NCBI RefSeq assembly: GCF_002127585.1
Contig: NZ_NEGZ01000012.1
Span: forward strand, 10,157-74,156
Length of the DNA: 64,000 nucleotides
Reading direction: 5' to 3'
From: Janthinobacterium sp. GW458P
GTDB taxonomy: Bacteria > Pseudomonadota > Gammaproteobacteria > Burkholderiales > Burkholderiaceae_D
Below, one piece after another: positions 28,321 through 37,814 of the stretch. The notes beneath the pieces are model-generated. The model searched no databases, was not told where the DNA came from, and was given only the letters and a program-made list of their open reading frames with translations. How positions within the stretch are numbered: position 1 is the first letter of the stretch; each line of letters starts with the position of its first letter. Position numbers and translations under genes: made by a program.

Positions 28321-30198
28321 ATGCCGGCCACGCTGATGCGGCGCCTGCGCCTGGGCGCCCTCCTGTGCGCGGCGGCGCTGCTGAGCGGCTGCGCCGCCGT
28401 CACCGTCAGCGCCATTTCCCCGGCCGACTACCTGCAGCAGCGGCGCGGCGACATCCTCACCACGGGCAAACTCAGCGCCTCGGCCAGCGAGGTGCTGCGC
28501 ATCATCGGCAGCGACATCGCCGCCTGCGAAGCCAATACGGGCAGCTGCCGCGCCGACCTGGCCCGCTCCGAGCTGCTCAGCGATGAGCAGCGCCTGGCGA
28601 CGCTCTCCGAATTGTGGCTCGAAAGCGCCCTGGCGGAGGAAAAACAGGGTGGCCACGCCAGCGCCGAACTGCTGGCCGCCTGGCTGGAATCGGCCCGCTA
28701 CGCCTATGCCTACCTGTTCTACACGACGCGCACGCCGGGCCAGCGCGCCTTCGAGGAGCGCCAGACGCAAATCCGCGACTACTATAACTACGCCGTGCAA
28801 AAGGCCGTCGGCAACCTGTTCCGCCACCGCGGCGAATACCGCCCGGACGGCCATGTGATCCGCGTCGCCGGCTGGCAGATCGACAGCGAACTGTCGGCCC
28901 TGCGCCTGCCCGACGACGGCACCCTGCCGGAAGAACTGCTGCCGGCCACCTCGCTGTCGTTTTCCGGCCTGCGCAATGTCTACCGGCGCGACGGCTTCGG
29001 CGCCGACCTGGTGGCCGTCATGCCCAAGCCCGCGCAGGCCGCTGACGCGGCGTTCCAGGAAACGCGCTTCCCCGTCGTCACGGCGCTGATCCGCTTCGAC
29101 GGCAACAGCCTGCAGGAAGTACTGGCCACGCAGCAGCTGCTGTTGATGCTGGTCGACCCGACGCGCAGCGAATCGACGCGCATGGCGGGCCAGGAACTGC
29201 CCGTGGCGGCCAATTTCACGGCCGGCTACGGCCTGTGGCTGGCCCGTTCCGGCTTCGGCGTGCAGGCGCTGCGCACCCTGTTCGGCCGCGCCGACGGCAT
29301 TTCGCGCCCGCAGGTGCACCTGATGCAGCCCTACGACCCGGACAAGCGCACCATCGTCATGCTGCACGGCCTGGCCAGCAGCCCGGAAGCGTGGATCAAC
29401 GTGGCGAATGAACTGATGGGCGACGAACAGCTGCGCCGCCGCTACCAGATCTGGCAGGTGTACTACCCGAGCAACGCGCCGCTGGCGGCCAACAACGCCG
29501 CCATCCGCAAGGCGCTGGACGCCACCGTCGCGCATTTCGACCCTTCGGCCAAGGCCGCCGCCTCGAACGACCTGGTCTTGATCGGCCACAGCATGGGCGG
29601 CGTGCTGGCGCGCCTGATGGTCTCCGACGCCAGCAACACCCTGCTCGACGCCATCACGGAAGAATACAATTTGAAGGGCAAGAAGGCGGAAAAAGTGCGC
29701 GCCGGGCTGACGCCCTACCTCAATTTCACGGCCATGCCGCAGGTCAACCGCGCCATCTTCATCGCCGCGCCGCACCGCGGCACCGCGTTCGCCAACCACA
29801 AGGTGGCGCGCTGGATCGCCAACCTCGTCACCCTGCCCATCACCATGCTCGAACAGCTGTCCGACGCGGCCGGCAGCCTGGCGCAGCTCGACACGGGCAG
29901 CAGCGAGCCGCTGCGCATCCCCAACAGCATCGATAACCTCAGCGACAAGGACCCGTTCGTGCGCCTGGTGGCGGACCTGCCGATCAGCCCGAAAGTGCGC
30001 TACCACTCCATCATGGGCAACGACACGCCGGAGCTGCCGCTGGCCGAATCGAGCGACGGCGTGGTGCCCTACGCCAGCGCCCACCTCGACGGCGCGCTGT
30101 CGGAAAAAGTCATTCCGTCCTGGCACAGCGTGCAGGAAAGCCCGCAGGCGATCCTGGAAATACGGCGGATCTTGCGGCTGCCGGACAGCCTGCCCTGA
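28321..30198 (+). CDS. alpha/beta-hydrolase lipoprotein (lipase-like)
   Basis: 625 residues. The lipobox LLSGC places the acylated cysteine at residue 24. About 300 residues of unassigned helical sequence precede the hydrolase domain, which has an oxyanion segment MLHGLAS (H349, G350) and the nucleophile S424 in GHSMGG. A catalytic His is probably in SWHSVQESP near the C-terminus and an Asp in the preceding strand. It is predicted to be an envelope-bound esterase or lipase; the substrate is unknown. The start is one base after the DUF481 stop, which suggests translational coupling. Confidence 0.85.
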   Translation: MPATLMRRLRLGALLCAAALLSGCAAVTVSAISPADYLQQRRGDILTTGKLSASASEVLRIIGSDIAACEANTGSCRADLARSELLSDEQRLATLSELWLESALAEEKQGGHASAELLAAWLESARYAYAYLFYTTRTPGQRAFEERQTQIRDYYNYAVQKAVGNLFRHRGEYRPDGHVIRVAGWQIDSELSALRLPDDGTLPEELLPATSLSFSGLRNVYRRDGFGADLVAVMPKPAQAADAAFQETRFPVVTALIRFDGNSLQEVLATQQLLLMLVDPTRSESTRMAGQELPVAANFTAGYGLWLARSGFGVQALRTLFGRADGISRPQVHLMQPYDPDKRTIVMLHGLASSPEAWINVANELMGDEQLRRRYQIWQVYYPSNAPLAANNAAIRKALDATVAHFDPSAKAAASNDLVLIGHSMGGVLARLMVSDASNTLLDAITEEYNLKGKKAEKVRAGLTPYLNFTAMPQVNRAIFIAAPHRGTAFANHKVARWIANLVTLPITMLEQLSDAAGSLAQLDTGSSEPLRIPNSIDNLSDKDPFVRLVADLPISPKVRYHSIMGNDTPELPLAESSDGVVPYASAHLDGALSEKVIPSWHSVQESPQAILEIRRILRLPDSLP

Positions 30199-30247
30199 TC
30201 GGCCGCATATATCTCGCTGTCCGCTGCCGGAAAAATGCGCTTTTCGC

Positions 30248-30275
30248 TTGATAAAGTTGCGAAACATGATAATCT
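30248..30275 (+). promoter_or_regulatory. candidate sigma-70 promoter of the RES pair
   Basis: TTGATA (30248-30253) and TAATCT (30270-30275) are separated by 16 bp, 40 bp before the ATG at 30316. The surrounding DNA is markedly more AT-rich than the genes on either side. Confidence 0.5.
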
Positions 30276-30315
30276 TGCGTGTAAGACGCCTGGCGCATAT
30301 ACCCGAGGAGCGAAC

Positions 30316-30960
30316 ATGACAGCGCATCTGCATCACGACACTCTGGCGCCCGAGCGCCGGGAATGGACCGACAACGACCTGCGGGTAGTGGAGCAATTCT
30401 CGCAATTGGTGAGCGCACAGCTCCACCTGTTGGCGCAAGGTCCCGAGCGCGAGCGCCTGATCGACCTGGCCATGCGCGCGCTCGATGCGGCGCGCGCCTC
30501 GCTGCGCGCCACCCCGCCGCCGATACCGCTGCAACTTCCCGTATTAAAACTCAAGGTGTCCGATGTCATTGGGCAAGGATGGGTGGCACTGTCGCAGGCG
30601 TCGCTGTATCGCGCAGTGGAAAGCCAGCGGTTTTATTGCGTGACGCCCAAGGGACGCAGTATCGGCAAGGAGTTTCCCGCTTGGCAATTTATCGAGCCCG
30701 TGCCGGAATTGATCGCGCCCGTGCTCGCCGTCCTCGCCGGCCAGCCCGGCAGTGACATCCATGCCTTCTGGGTCAGCGGTGCCGACGAATTCAACGAACT
30801 TTCGCCGGCAGAGATGCTGGCAGGCAAATCTTTCGAGACGCGGGCCGAGGTACATCCCAGTCAGCAAACGCTGCTGGATCTGCCAGCCAGCGAGAGATTG
30901 CGCAAGGTGCTGGCGGCAGCGCAGTGGCAGCATAGGGGTATGGCCGACATCATAGGCTAG
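30316..30960 (+). CDS. antitoxin-like partner of a RES-domain protein
   Basis: 214 residues; GAGGAG five bases before the ATG at 30316 fixes the start. The N-terminal 75 residues are helical. The central part (75-130) resembles nothing I know well. The last 60 residues (ELSPAEMLAG...DLPASERLRKVLAAAQW) resemble the C-terminal toxin-binding helices of Xre/MbcA/ParS antitoxins, including the LTPxEhLhxG-type motif. I see no clear helix-turn-helix. A RES gene starts 6 bp downstream, the usual antitoxin-first order. The identification depends mostly on that context. Confidence 0.55.
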   Translation: MTAHLHHDTLAPERREWTDNDLRVVEQFSQLVSAQLHLLAQGPERERLIDLAMRALDAARASLRATPPPIPLQLPVLKLKVSDVIGQGWVALSQASLYRAVESQRFYCVTPKGRSIGKEFPAWQFIEPVPELIAPVLAVLAGQPGSDIHAFWVSGADEFNELSPAEMLAGKSFETRAEVHPSQQTLLDLPASERLRKVLAAAQWQHRGMADIIG

Positions 30961-30966
30961 CCCTGC

Positions 30967-31647
30967 ATGACGCTGCAACTGCAAGATACGCCTGTCCCGC
31001 CAGAAATGGCAGCACGCCTGCCGGCGCTGGCATCGCTGCGCGCTGAATTATTGAGTAATATCATCACCCATCCAGCAGGCCAGGTCTTGGTACGCGCGGC
31101 ATGGAACGCGGCGTCCATCTGGCCGGCGAAGGTTGAACGCACCTACCGCTTCGGCCCGCCCACCGCGCTGGCCGGCCCGGCCGGTTTCCCCTTTCACTGG
31201 GCGTATCTTGCGGACGACGCCTACACGGCGGCCTGGGAAGCCCAGCTTTGCCGTAACGACGTCACACGCCCGGGCACCTTTTACATCGATCACAACGCGC
31301 AACAAGCGCTGATCGCCACCCTGTCATTCAGCGCCCCGCTGCAATTGTTCGGCCTGACCGGGCTGGCCGCCAGCCGCCTGGGCATTTACGATCAATTGCA
31401 CAGCCCCGATCACGCCTGGTGCCAATGGCTGGGCTGCCAGCTGGACCAGGTCATTGCACAGGAGGCAGGCGCGAGTCATGGCTTCGTGTATCCATCGCGC
31501 CGGCAGCCAGGCAAACTTGCCTATGCGACATCCTCTCGCCTGATGGCAACATTGGGCGCGCGCATGGCATGCTCACACGTGCAATTCGGCAACACTGAAG
31601 CCTATGCGCGCTTGCTGGCTGACCGCCTGCGCGTAGCCCCGCCCTGA
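30967..31647 (+). CDS. RES-domain protein, probable NAD+-degrading toxin
   Basis: 226 residues. Candidate RES active-site residues are R61 (TYRFGPP), Y80 (WAYLADDAYTAAWEAQL), E91 in the same segment, and S177 (VYPSRRQPG). Characterised RES toxins (MbcT type) phosphorolyse NAD+ and stop growth until the partner antitoxin binds. The start lies 6 bp after the partner gene. The protein has about 50 residues before the domain, longer than minimal RES toxins. Confidence is moderate because the match was made by eye. Confidence 0.65.
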   Translation: MTLQLQDTPVPPEMAARLPALASLRAELLSNIITHPAGQVLVRAAWNAASIWPAKVERTYRFGPPTALAGPAGFPFHWAYLADDAYTAAWEAQLCRNDVTRPGTFYIDHNAQQALIATLSFSAPLQLFGLTGLAASRLGIYDQLHSPDHAWCQWLGCQLDQVIAQEAGASHGFVYPSRRQPGKLAYATSSRLMATLGARMACSHVQFGNTEAYARLLADRLRVAPP

Positions 31648-31658
31648 GCTGAAATGCC

Positions 31659-32654
31659 CTACACCGGCTCGCGCCACTGATCCTTGATCTCCAGCATGGC
31701 CGGCAGCTGTTCGATGAACAGCGCCAGCAGCGCGGGATCGAAATGCGTGCCGCTGTCGCGCTGCATGGCGGCGATGGCTTCGTCGACCGTCCAGGCCCGT
31801 TTGTACGGGCGTTCGCTGGTGAGGGCGTCGAAGACGTCGGCGATGGCGACGATGCGGCCTTCGTGGGGGATGTCCTCGCCCTGCAAGCCTTGCGGATAGC
31901 CGCTGCCGTCCCATTTCTCGTGGTGCGTCAGGGCGATGGTGCGCGCCATTTTCAAGAGGCCGCCCGCGTGCTCGCCGATGATGGCCGCGCCGATTTCCGC
32001 GTGGCGGCGCATGACGCTCCACTCTTCCGCATCGAGCTTGCCCGGCTTTTGCAGGATGGCGTCGGGGATGCCGATCTTGCCCACGTCGTGCATCGGGGCC
32101 GCGTTCAACAAGTCTTCCGCCCTGGCCGCGCTGTAGCCGGCCGCCAGCGCCAGCTGGCGCGCGTAATAGCTCATGCGGATGACGTGCATGCCCGTCTCGT
32201 TGTCCTTGTATTCTGCCGCCTGGCCCAGGGTCTGGATCACCTGCAGGCGCGAACGGCGCAATTCCTCGGCGTCCACCAGCGACAAATGCGTGCGCACGCG
32301 GGCGCGCACGATGGGCGGGCTGACCGGCTTGGTGATGTAGTCCACGGCGCCCGCGTCGAAGCCGTCCGCCTCGTCCTTCACGTCGCACAGGGCGGTGACG
32401 AAAATGACGGGGATGGCAGCCGTGGATGGCATGGCTTTGAGCTGGCGGCACACTTCATAGCCCGTCATGGCGGGCATCATGATGTCGAGCAGGATCAGCT
32501 CGACGGGATTGTTCTGCGCCAGTTCCAGCGCCTTCTCGCCATCCTTGGCGTACAGCAGGCGGTAATCGTCCTGCAGGATCTGGCGCAGCACCTGCAGGTT
32601 CGTTGCTTCATCATCGACCAGCAGCAGGGTCGGTTTGTCGTCGTGTAAGGTCAT
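31659..32654 (-). CDS. response regulator with HD-GYP c-di-GMP phosphodiesterase domain
   Basis: 331 residues from the ATG at 32654 (MTLHDDKPTLLLVDDE). The receiver domain (8-125) has D57 as phospho-acceptor and K109. The HD-GYP domain (about 135-325) has H189-D190, HHEKWDGSGYP (244-254) and the downstream ADVFDALTS helix, all intact. HD-GYP enzymes hydrolyse cyclic di-GMP, so this should lower that messenger when phosphorylated. It starts 13 bp after the stop of the large hybrid kinase, which is its likely phosphodonor. Confidence 0.95.
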   Translation of the reverse strand: MTLHDDKPTLLLVDDEATNLQVLRQILQDDYRLLYAKDGEKALELAQNNPVELILLDIMMPAMTGYEVCRQLKAMPSTAAIPVIFVTALCDVKDEADGFDAGAVDYITKPVSPPIVRARVRTHLSLVDAEELRRSRLQVIQTLGQAAEYKDNETGMHVIRMSYYARQLALAAGYSAARAEDLLNAAPMHDVGKIGIPDAILQKPGKLDAEEWSVMRRHAEIGAAIIGEHAGGLLKMARTIALTHHEKWDGSGYPQGLQGEDIPHEGRIVAIADVFDALTSERPYKRAWTVDEAIAAMQRDSGTHFDPALLALFIEQLPAMLEIKDQWREPV

Positions 32655-32667
32655 CGTCAGCCCAGTA

Positions 32668-35600
32668 TCAGGAAAGGTCGGCAGCCGCCTGCGTCTCCAG
32701 CCAGTCCAGCAGCTGGCGCAGCACGTCCGCGGCGCGCGCAAATTCAAAATCGTCGATGGCGCTGGCCAGCGCCTGCAGGCGCTGCTGCTGGCCGTGCGGC
32801 GCCAGCATGGCGGCAATCTGCGCCATCAGGTCGTCATCGAGCTCGCCGCCCTCCAGACTGGCGATAGCCTGGCGCAGCAAGGCGCCGGCGGCGCCGCGCT
32901 CGATCGGTGCGGCGTCTTCGGCGGCCGCAGGCGCCACGGCGCCGGCCCCCGCGCCCAGTTCGCGCGCCAGCGCGGCAAACGCGGCCGCCAGCTGCGCCAG
33001 CAATTCGTCAGCGGGCTGCTGGCGCGCGATGGCCTGTTCGATGCGTCCCAGCAGGCTTTCGACCTGCAGCAGGCACAGATTGCCGGCCGCGCCCTTGATG
33101 CGGTGCAGCAGGTGCCCTGCCACGCTGGCGCCGCCCCGCTGCAGTTCCTCCGCCAGCATGGCGGCGCAATCGCCGTTGGCCTGGACGAAGCGCGCGATGG
33201 CGCGCTGCAGGGTGTCGCGGCTGCCCCACAGTGCGATGCCGCGCTGCCAGTCGACCTGTCCGGCCGCGGCGCCTGCCTGCGCCACGGGCGCCGGCATGGC
33301 CACGGCGATATCGAGCAGGCGCGCGATTTCCGCCGTCAGCTTGTGCATTTCCAGCGGCTTCGAGGCAAAACCGTTCATGCCCGCCGTCTGCGCGGCGCGC
33401 CGGTCCTGTTCCAGCACGCTGGCCGTCAGGGCGATGATGGGCGTCGCCTTGAGTCCCTGTTCGCGCTCGTGCACGCGGATCAGGCGCGTCGCTTCCAGGC
33501 CATCCATGCGCGGCATCTGCACGTCCATCAGGACGATGTCGAAGCCGCCCTTGCCGAACTCGCGCACGGCGCTTTCGCCGTCGCCGGCCGTGATCACCTG
33601 GTGGCCGGCCGCGCCCAGGCTGATCAGGAGCAGCTCCACGTTCTGCGGCACGTCGTCGGCGGCCAGGATGCGCAGCGGCGGCAAGGCCACGACGGGCTGC
33701 TCGCTGCGGCGCGACACGGCCTTGCCCGGCGCCAGCGGCAGCAGCACGTGGAACACGCTGCCCACGCCCAGGGTGCTTTCCACGGTGATGGTGCCCCCCA
33801 TCAGCTCGACCAGCTGCAGCGAAATCGTCGTGCCCAGGCCCGTGCCGCCAAAACGCCGGCTCATCGAGGAATCGGCTTGCGTGAACGGCGCGAAGATCTT
33901 GTCGAGGCGGTCGGCGGGAATGCCGATGCCCGTGTCGTGCACGGCGATATGCACTTGCTCGCCCCGCATGCCGACGGCCACGCGCACATGGCCCACTTCC
34001 GTGAACTTGACGGCGTTGCCGATCAGATTCGTCAGCACCTGCTGCACCCGGCGCGCGTCGCCGAGGAAGAACTGGCCCATGCCCGGGTCGATATCGACAT
34101 GCAGCACCAGCTCGCGCGCGTGCGCCGTGACGCGCAGGGACGCGGCCACGTGGTCGACCAGGTCCGGCAGCGAGAAGTCCACCAGTTCCAGCTCGGTGGC
34201 GCCCTTTTCCAGCTTGGCCATGTCGAGAATGTCGTTGAGCAGTTCGAGCAGCGAACGGGCCGACTGGCGCACCGTGCCCAGGTGGCGGCGCTGCAGGCTG
34301 TCCAGGGCCGTCCCCAGCAGCACTTCCGTAAAGCCGATGATGGCGTTCATCGGCGTACGGATTTCATGACTCATGTTGGCCAGGAAGCTGGTCTTCGATT
34401 CGGCGGCCTGCTCGGCGCGGTCTTTCGCCGCGCGCAGGTTTTCCTGCATGGCGCGCCGTTCGCTCACGTCGGTGGCCAGCTTGACCACCTTGAACGGCTT
34501 GCCGTCCGTGTTGAAGATCGGGTTGTACGAGGCCTGTATCCACACTTCCCTGCCATTCTTGCCGATGCGCTTGTACTCGCCCGTATTGAATTCGCCGGCC
34601 GCCAGCTGCTGCCAGAAGGCCGCATAGGCGGGCGACGTCACGTGGGCAGGCTCGCAGAAGACGCTGTGGTGCAGGCCCAGCACGTCGTCGAGCCGGTAAC
34701 CGACCAGGTCGAGGAAGTTCTGGTTCGCCTCCAGGATGCGCCCCTGCAGGTCGAATTCCGCGACGGCCGTCGCGCGCGAGATGGCCGTCACCTTGCCTTC
34801 GTACTCGGCGTTGCGCAATTCGCTTTCCGTGATGTCGAGGATGACGCCGTCGATCCAGCGCACCACGCCGTCGTTGTCGAGCACGGGGCCGCTGCTTTCG
34901 CGCACCCAGCGCTCGCGCCCGTCGCGGTGGAGCATGCGGTAGACGTTCTCGAAATCGCGCTGTTCGCCTGCCGCCTGCACGCAGGTGTCGTTGACGCGCT
35001 GGCGGTCGTCCGGATGCACGAGGTCGAACAGCCTGACCCGCCCCGCGACGAAGTCCTGCGGCAGCCAGCCCGTCAGGTTGAAGACGGCGTCGCTGATGAA
35101 GATCATCTTCCACTCGGGCGCAAAGCTGCAGTGGAAGGACACGCCGGGAATGTTGCGGATCAGGGTGCGGTACTGGCGCTCGCTGTCCTTCAGCGCCTGC
35201 TCCATGTTGCGCGAGGAGCGCATGTCCGTGACAAACGCCACGAACAGGGGCTGGCCCGGCGTCTCGATCTTGCCGATCGCCACGCGCATGGGCAGCACGG
35301 CGCCGTCCTTGTGGCGGCCATCGAGTTCGCGTCCGCTGTCGAGGATGCGCGAGGCGCCCGTTTCCAGGTAGTCGCGCAGATAGCCTTCGTATTCGGCCGC
35401 GTCGGCCGGCTGCAGCAGCAGGCTCGCATTGCTGCCCACGATTTCCGCTTCGCGCCAGCCGAACAGGCTTTCCGCGGCCGGATTGAACGAGCGCACCTGG
35501 CCCTGGCCGTCGATGGTGATCAGGCCGTCGGCGGCCGTGTCGACGATGGCGCGCAGCCGCGATTCGCTGGCGCTGGCGTGGCGCAGCAGCTGGCGGTAGC

Positions 35601-36366
35601 GCAGCAGGCCGTTCGCGGCGGCGACAAACACCGTCAGGGTGACGGTGATCAGGGCCACGGCCAGCGCCACGAACGAGGCCTGCACGGTAATCGTGTTGTC
35701 GCCGGCCGTGGGCGTGCCGGAAAACCGCGCCGCCAGCATGCCCGTGTAATGCATGCCGGAGATGGCCAGGCCCATGACGACACTGCTGAGCAGCAGCGAA
35801 GCGAGGGGACTGAGGCGCTGGCGCATGGCGTTCAGGCCGAAACGCACCCACAGCGCCAGCATGGCCATGGTGACGGCCACCACCAGCGACAGGGCGAACA
35901 GCCAGGGCTGGTAGTGCAGGGTCAGCGACGTCTGCATGGCGGCCATGCCGCTGTAATGCATGGAACCGATGCCCACGCCGACCAGCACGCCGCCCACCAC
36001 CAGCTGGCGCCAGCTGATGCGCGGGCGCGCCAGCAAGTGCAGCGCCACCCACGAAGCGGCCATGCCCGGCAGCATGGACAGCAGGGTCAGGCCGGGGTCG
36101 AAGGAGACGCGCGTGCAAATGTCGAAGGCCAGCATGCCGATGAAGTGCATCGACCAGATGCCGCCGCCCAGTGCGATGGCGCCCGTGATGATGGCCGTCT
36201 GGCGCTGGAACCCCCGCTCGCTGCTGCGCGCCATGCCGGCAATCTGCAGGGCCATGAACGAGGCAAAGATGGCAATGCCGATGGAAAACAGCACGAGAGC
36301 GGCATCGTGCGTGCCATAGATGGACGGCAGCGCATCGGCGGGGGCGGCAAACATGGAACTAAGCAT
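32668..36366 (-). CDS. MHYT-PAS hybrid histidine kinase with receiver and Hpt domains
   Basis: 1232 residues from the ATG at 36366. Seven membrane helices form an MHYT sensor with SMHFIGM (72-78), SMHYSGM (135-141) and GMHYTGM (204-210), proposed to bind copper and sense a diatomic gas. Three PAS/PAC units follow (about 267-382, 392-517, 527-637), then HisKA with H667 (NMSHEIRTP), HATPase_c (GIGIPADRLDKIF, GTGLGTTIS), a receiver with D948 (VLMDVQMP) and an Hpt domain with H1088 (LLHRIKGAAGN). The full internal phosphorelay can pass phosphate to the adjacent HD-GYP regulator. Confidence 0.95.
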   Translation of the reverse strand: MLSSMFAAPADALPSIYGTHDAALVLFSIGIAIFASFMALQIAGMARSSERGFQRQTAIITGAIALGGGIWSMHFIGMLAFDICTRVSFDPGLTLLSMLPGMAASWVALHLLARPRISWRQLVVGGVLVGVGIGSMHYSGMAAMQTSLTLHYQPWLFALSLVVAVTMAMLALWVRFGLNAMRQRLSPLASLLLSSVVMGLAISGMHYTGMLAARFSGTPTAGDNTITVQASFVALAVALITVTLTVFVAAANGLLRYRQLLRHASASESRLRAIVDTAADGLITIDGQGQVRSFNPAAESLFGWREAEIVGSNASLLLQPADAAEYEGYLRDYLETGASRILDSGRELDGRHKDGAVLPMRVAIGKIETPGQPLFVAFVTDMRSSRNMEQALKDSERQYRTLIRNIPGVSFHCSFAPEWKMIFISDAVFNLTGWLPQDFVAGRVRLFDLVHPDDRQRVNDTCVQAAGEQRDFENVYRMLHRDGRERWVRESSGPVLDNDGVVRWIDGVILDITESELRNAEYEGKVTAISRATAVAEFDLQGRILEANQNFLDLVGYRLDDVLGLHHSVFCEPAHVTSPAYAAFWQQLAAGEFNTGEYKRIGKNGREVWIQASYNPIFNTDGKPFKVVKLATDVSERRAMQENLRAAKDRAEQAAESKTSFLANMSHEIRTPMNAIIGFTEVLLGTALDSLQRRHLGTVRQSARSLLELLNDILDMAKLEKGATELELVDFSLPDLVDHVAASLRVTAHARELVLHVDIDPGMGQFFLGDARRVQQVLTNLIGNAVKFTEVGHVRVAVGMRGEQVHIAVHDTGIGIPADRLDKIFAPFTQADSSMSRRFGGTGLGTTISLQLVELMGGTITVESTLGVGSVFHVLLPLAPGKAVSRRSEQPVVALPPLRILAADDVPQNVELLLISLGAAGHQVITAGDGESAVREFGKGGFDIVLMDVQMPRMDGLEATRLIRVHEREQGLKATPIIALTASVLEQDRRAAQTAGMNGFASKPLEMHKLTAEIARLLDIAVAMPAPVAQAGAAAGQVDWQRGIALWGSRDTLQRAIARFVQANGDCAAMLAEELQRGGASVAGHLLHRIKGAAGNLCLLQVESLLGRIEQAIARQQPADELLAQLAAAFAALARELGAGAGAVAPAAAEDAAPIERGAAGALLRQAIASLEGGELDDDLMAQIAAMLAPHGQQQRLQALASAIDDFEFARAADVLRQLLDWLETQAAADLS

Positions 36367-36718
36367 ACTGTCGTGGCATAGGTTGAGTGAAACGTGACGT
36401 CGCAAAACATGCCGGCGCACCGCGCGCCGGCGCCCGGCTTTTTAGCAAAGCGGCAACACAGCAAAAATGACAACGGTACGGGTCGGCCCGGCAAGGCTCG
36501 GTCATCACGCCCGCGCCTGCCGCGCGGGGGAAAGATGCTTTTTCAGAAAGGAAAAGCGGAATGCGTACGAACTCTGGCGCGGATGGCTGGCCGCCAGCGT
36601 GACGATGATTTTTTTAGAGAGTCACAAGTATAGTTGCTTTGCGAAACTATTCATAGGACTTCAGCAATACAGTTATCAAAACTGATATTTATTGCAGCGG
36701 CGATGCGACAATGCCCGC
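36367..36718. other. 352-bp gap, AT-rich towards 36600-36700
   Basis: I see no gene here. Short open frames on the + strand (36394-36685) have no ribosome sites and unusual composition. The region should hold the promoter of the hybrid kinase on the minus strand; a stretch around 36605-36690 is far more AT-rich than its surroundings. Confidence 0.5.
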
Positions 36719-37375
36719 CTACGCCTGCGGCCAGCGCGCGCGGATGGCCTCGGCTTGCTGGCTCAGCGGCCCGAACGTCTCACTGACAGGGATACCGGCC
36801 AGCTTACAACGGCGGAGAAGCTCCCCCTTGATCTGGCACAAGGACCAGCGCTGCGGCACGGGCAAGTTCAGGCCCACCACGCGGATCAGCGGACAATCCC
36901 CCAAGGTCGTGTAGAGCAGCAGCTCCACGCGCGCCAGCGGTGCCGGGGTCCGATAGACCTGCAATGCGCCCCCATACGTGACCACTTCCAGCCGCTGCAG
37001 CTGCGCCAACTCCAGCTGCACGCTTTTATCCCAGCCGGGCAGGCGCCGCGCATGGCGCCGCAGCAACAGGCCCGCATCGCCAAGTTCCACATGAAAGAGC
37101 AAAGCGCGTCCGGGAAACAGCACCAGGCCCGCCATCCAGGCGGCCAGCGCCAGCGGACCGAACAACACTGCCTCGCCCGCATACGGCATATCGCGCCAGA
37201 CGGCTTGCCCGACAAAGGCGAGAATCAGCGCGCAGCCGCCCAGCAGCACGCTGCGCCACAGCACGGGGCGCAGATTGGCCATCATCGCCGCCTGGGCGCT
37301 GGCATCGTCGGCCGGCGCAAAGCGTATCCATTCGGCGCGCGCCGGCTTGCAAGGCCTGGCTGGAATGCCGCTCAA
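36719..37375 (-). CDS. hypothetical membrane protein
   Basis: 218 residues if translation starts at the TTG at 37375, which overlaps the stop of the preceding gene (TTGA); an ATG-ATG pair about 30 codons later (MMANLRPVLW) is the alternative. Two membrane helices (about 38-60 and 65-88) are followed by a soluble C-terminal region of about 120 residues with an alternating strand pattern (VELGDAGLLLRRHARRLPGWDKSVQLEL). I do not recognise the family; the layout recalls PH-like or YcxB-like membrane proteins. It is coupled with the SseB-like gene. Confidence 0.6.
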   Translation of the reverse strand: MSGIPARPCKPARAEWIRFAPADDASAQAAMMANLRPVLWRSVLLGGCALILAFVGQAVWRDMPYAGEAVLFGPLALAAWMAGLVLFPGRALLFHVELGDAGLLLRRHARRLPGWDKSVQLELAQLQRLEVVTYGGALQVYRTPAPLARVELLLYTTLGDCPLIRVVGLNLPVPQRWSLCQIKGELLRRCKLAGIPVSETFGPLSQQAEAIRARWPQA

Positions 37376-37740
37376 GCGTTCTGTGCCAGCATGCGGCGGA
37401 ACCACGCCAGCTGCTCGCGCGTCAGGTAATTGGCGCCGTCGCCATGCAGGATGACGATTTCGATCTCGGCGGGAATCGACGCGATCAGTTGCGCGCCCGT
37501 CACGGGAATCTTTGGAAATGCGATGCCGGCCAGGAAGTCCGGGTCTTCCGCCACCGTCACGCACTGGCGCTCCGGGTTCGGCGACGGCACGAGGAACAGG
37601 TCGATCTGCTCGCTTTGCCCGCCGATGACGACGTGCAAGTGCGCAGCCAGCAGTTCAGGCAGGATCAGCTCGATGTTATTCTCGGCGCGCGATTGCTGGA
37701 AAGCGCTTTTCAGGGGCGTGAGGACGTGTGTGGCGGTCAT
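37372..37740 (-). CDS. SseB-like small protein
   Basis: 122 residues from the ATG at 37740. The pattern of an N-terminal helix pair (ENNIELILPELLAAHLHVV), then strands with a short FLVPSPNPERQ segment and a C-terminal YLTREQLAWFRRML helix resembles the SseB family (enhanced serine sensitivity B), whose function is unclear. It has no signal peptide. It overlaps the following membrane-protein gene by four bases and is separated from the TonB receptor stop by 75 bp. Confidence 0.5.
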   Translation of the reverse strand: MTATHVLTPLKSAFQQSRAENNIELILPELLAAHLHVVIGGQSEQIDLFLVPSPNPERQCVTVAEDPDFLAGIAFPKIPVTGAQLIASIPAEIEIVILHGDGANYLTREQLAWFRRMLAQNA

Positions 37741-37814
37741 GGGAACAGTAAAAAATGGGAACGGCGGCAGTGTAGCAGAGGCGCCCGGCCGGGCGCGCTC
37801 TGCTGGCGCAATGG

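Noticed and set aside
26382-28415. A 677-codon minus-strand frame across the response regulator and DUF481 genes
   Set aside because: It joins frames through three unrelated real genes; composition is antisense-like.
32635-36381. A 1248-codon open frame on the + strand, antisense to the hybrid kinase
   Set aside because: It lies exactly opposite a complete, motif-rich kinase gene, and its product is low-complexity and Arg/His/Gln-rich. High GC at third positions leaves antisense frames open.
36367-36718. A possible mobile-element remnant, because of the AT-rich patch
   Set aside because: No terminal repeats, transposase fragment or target duplication is visible.
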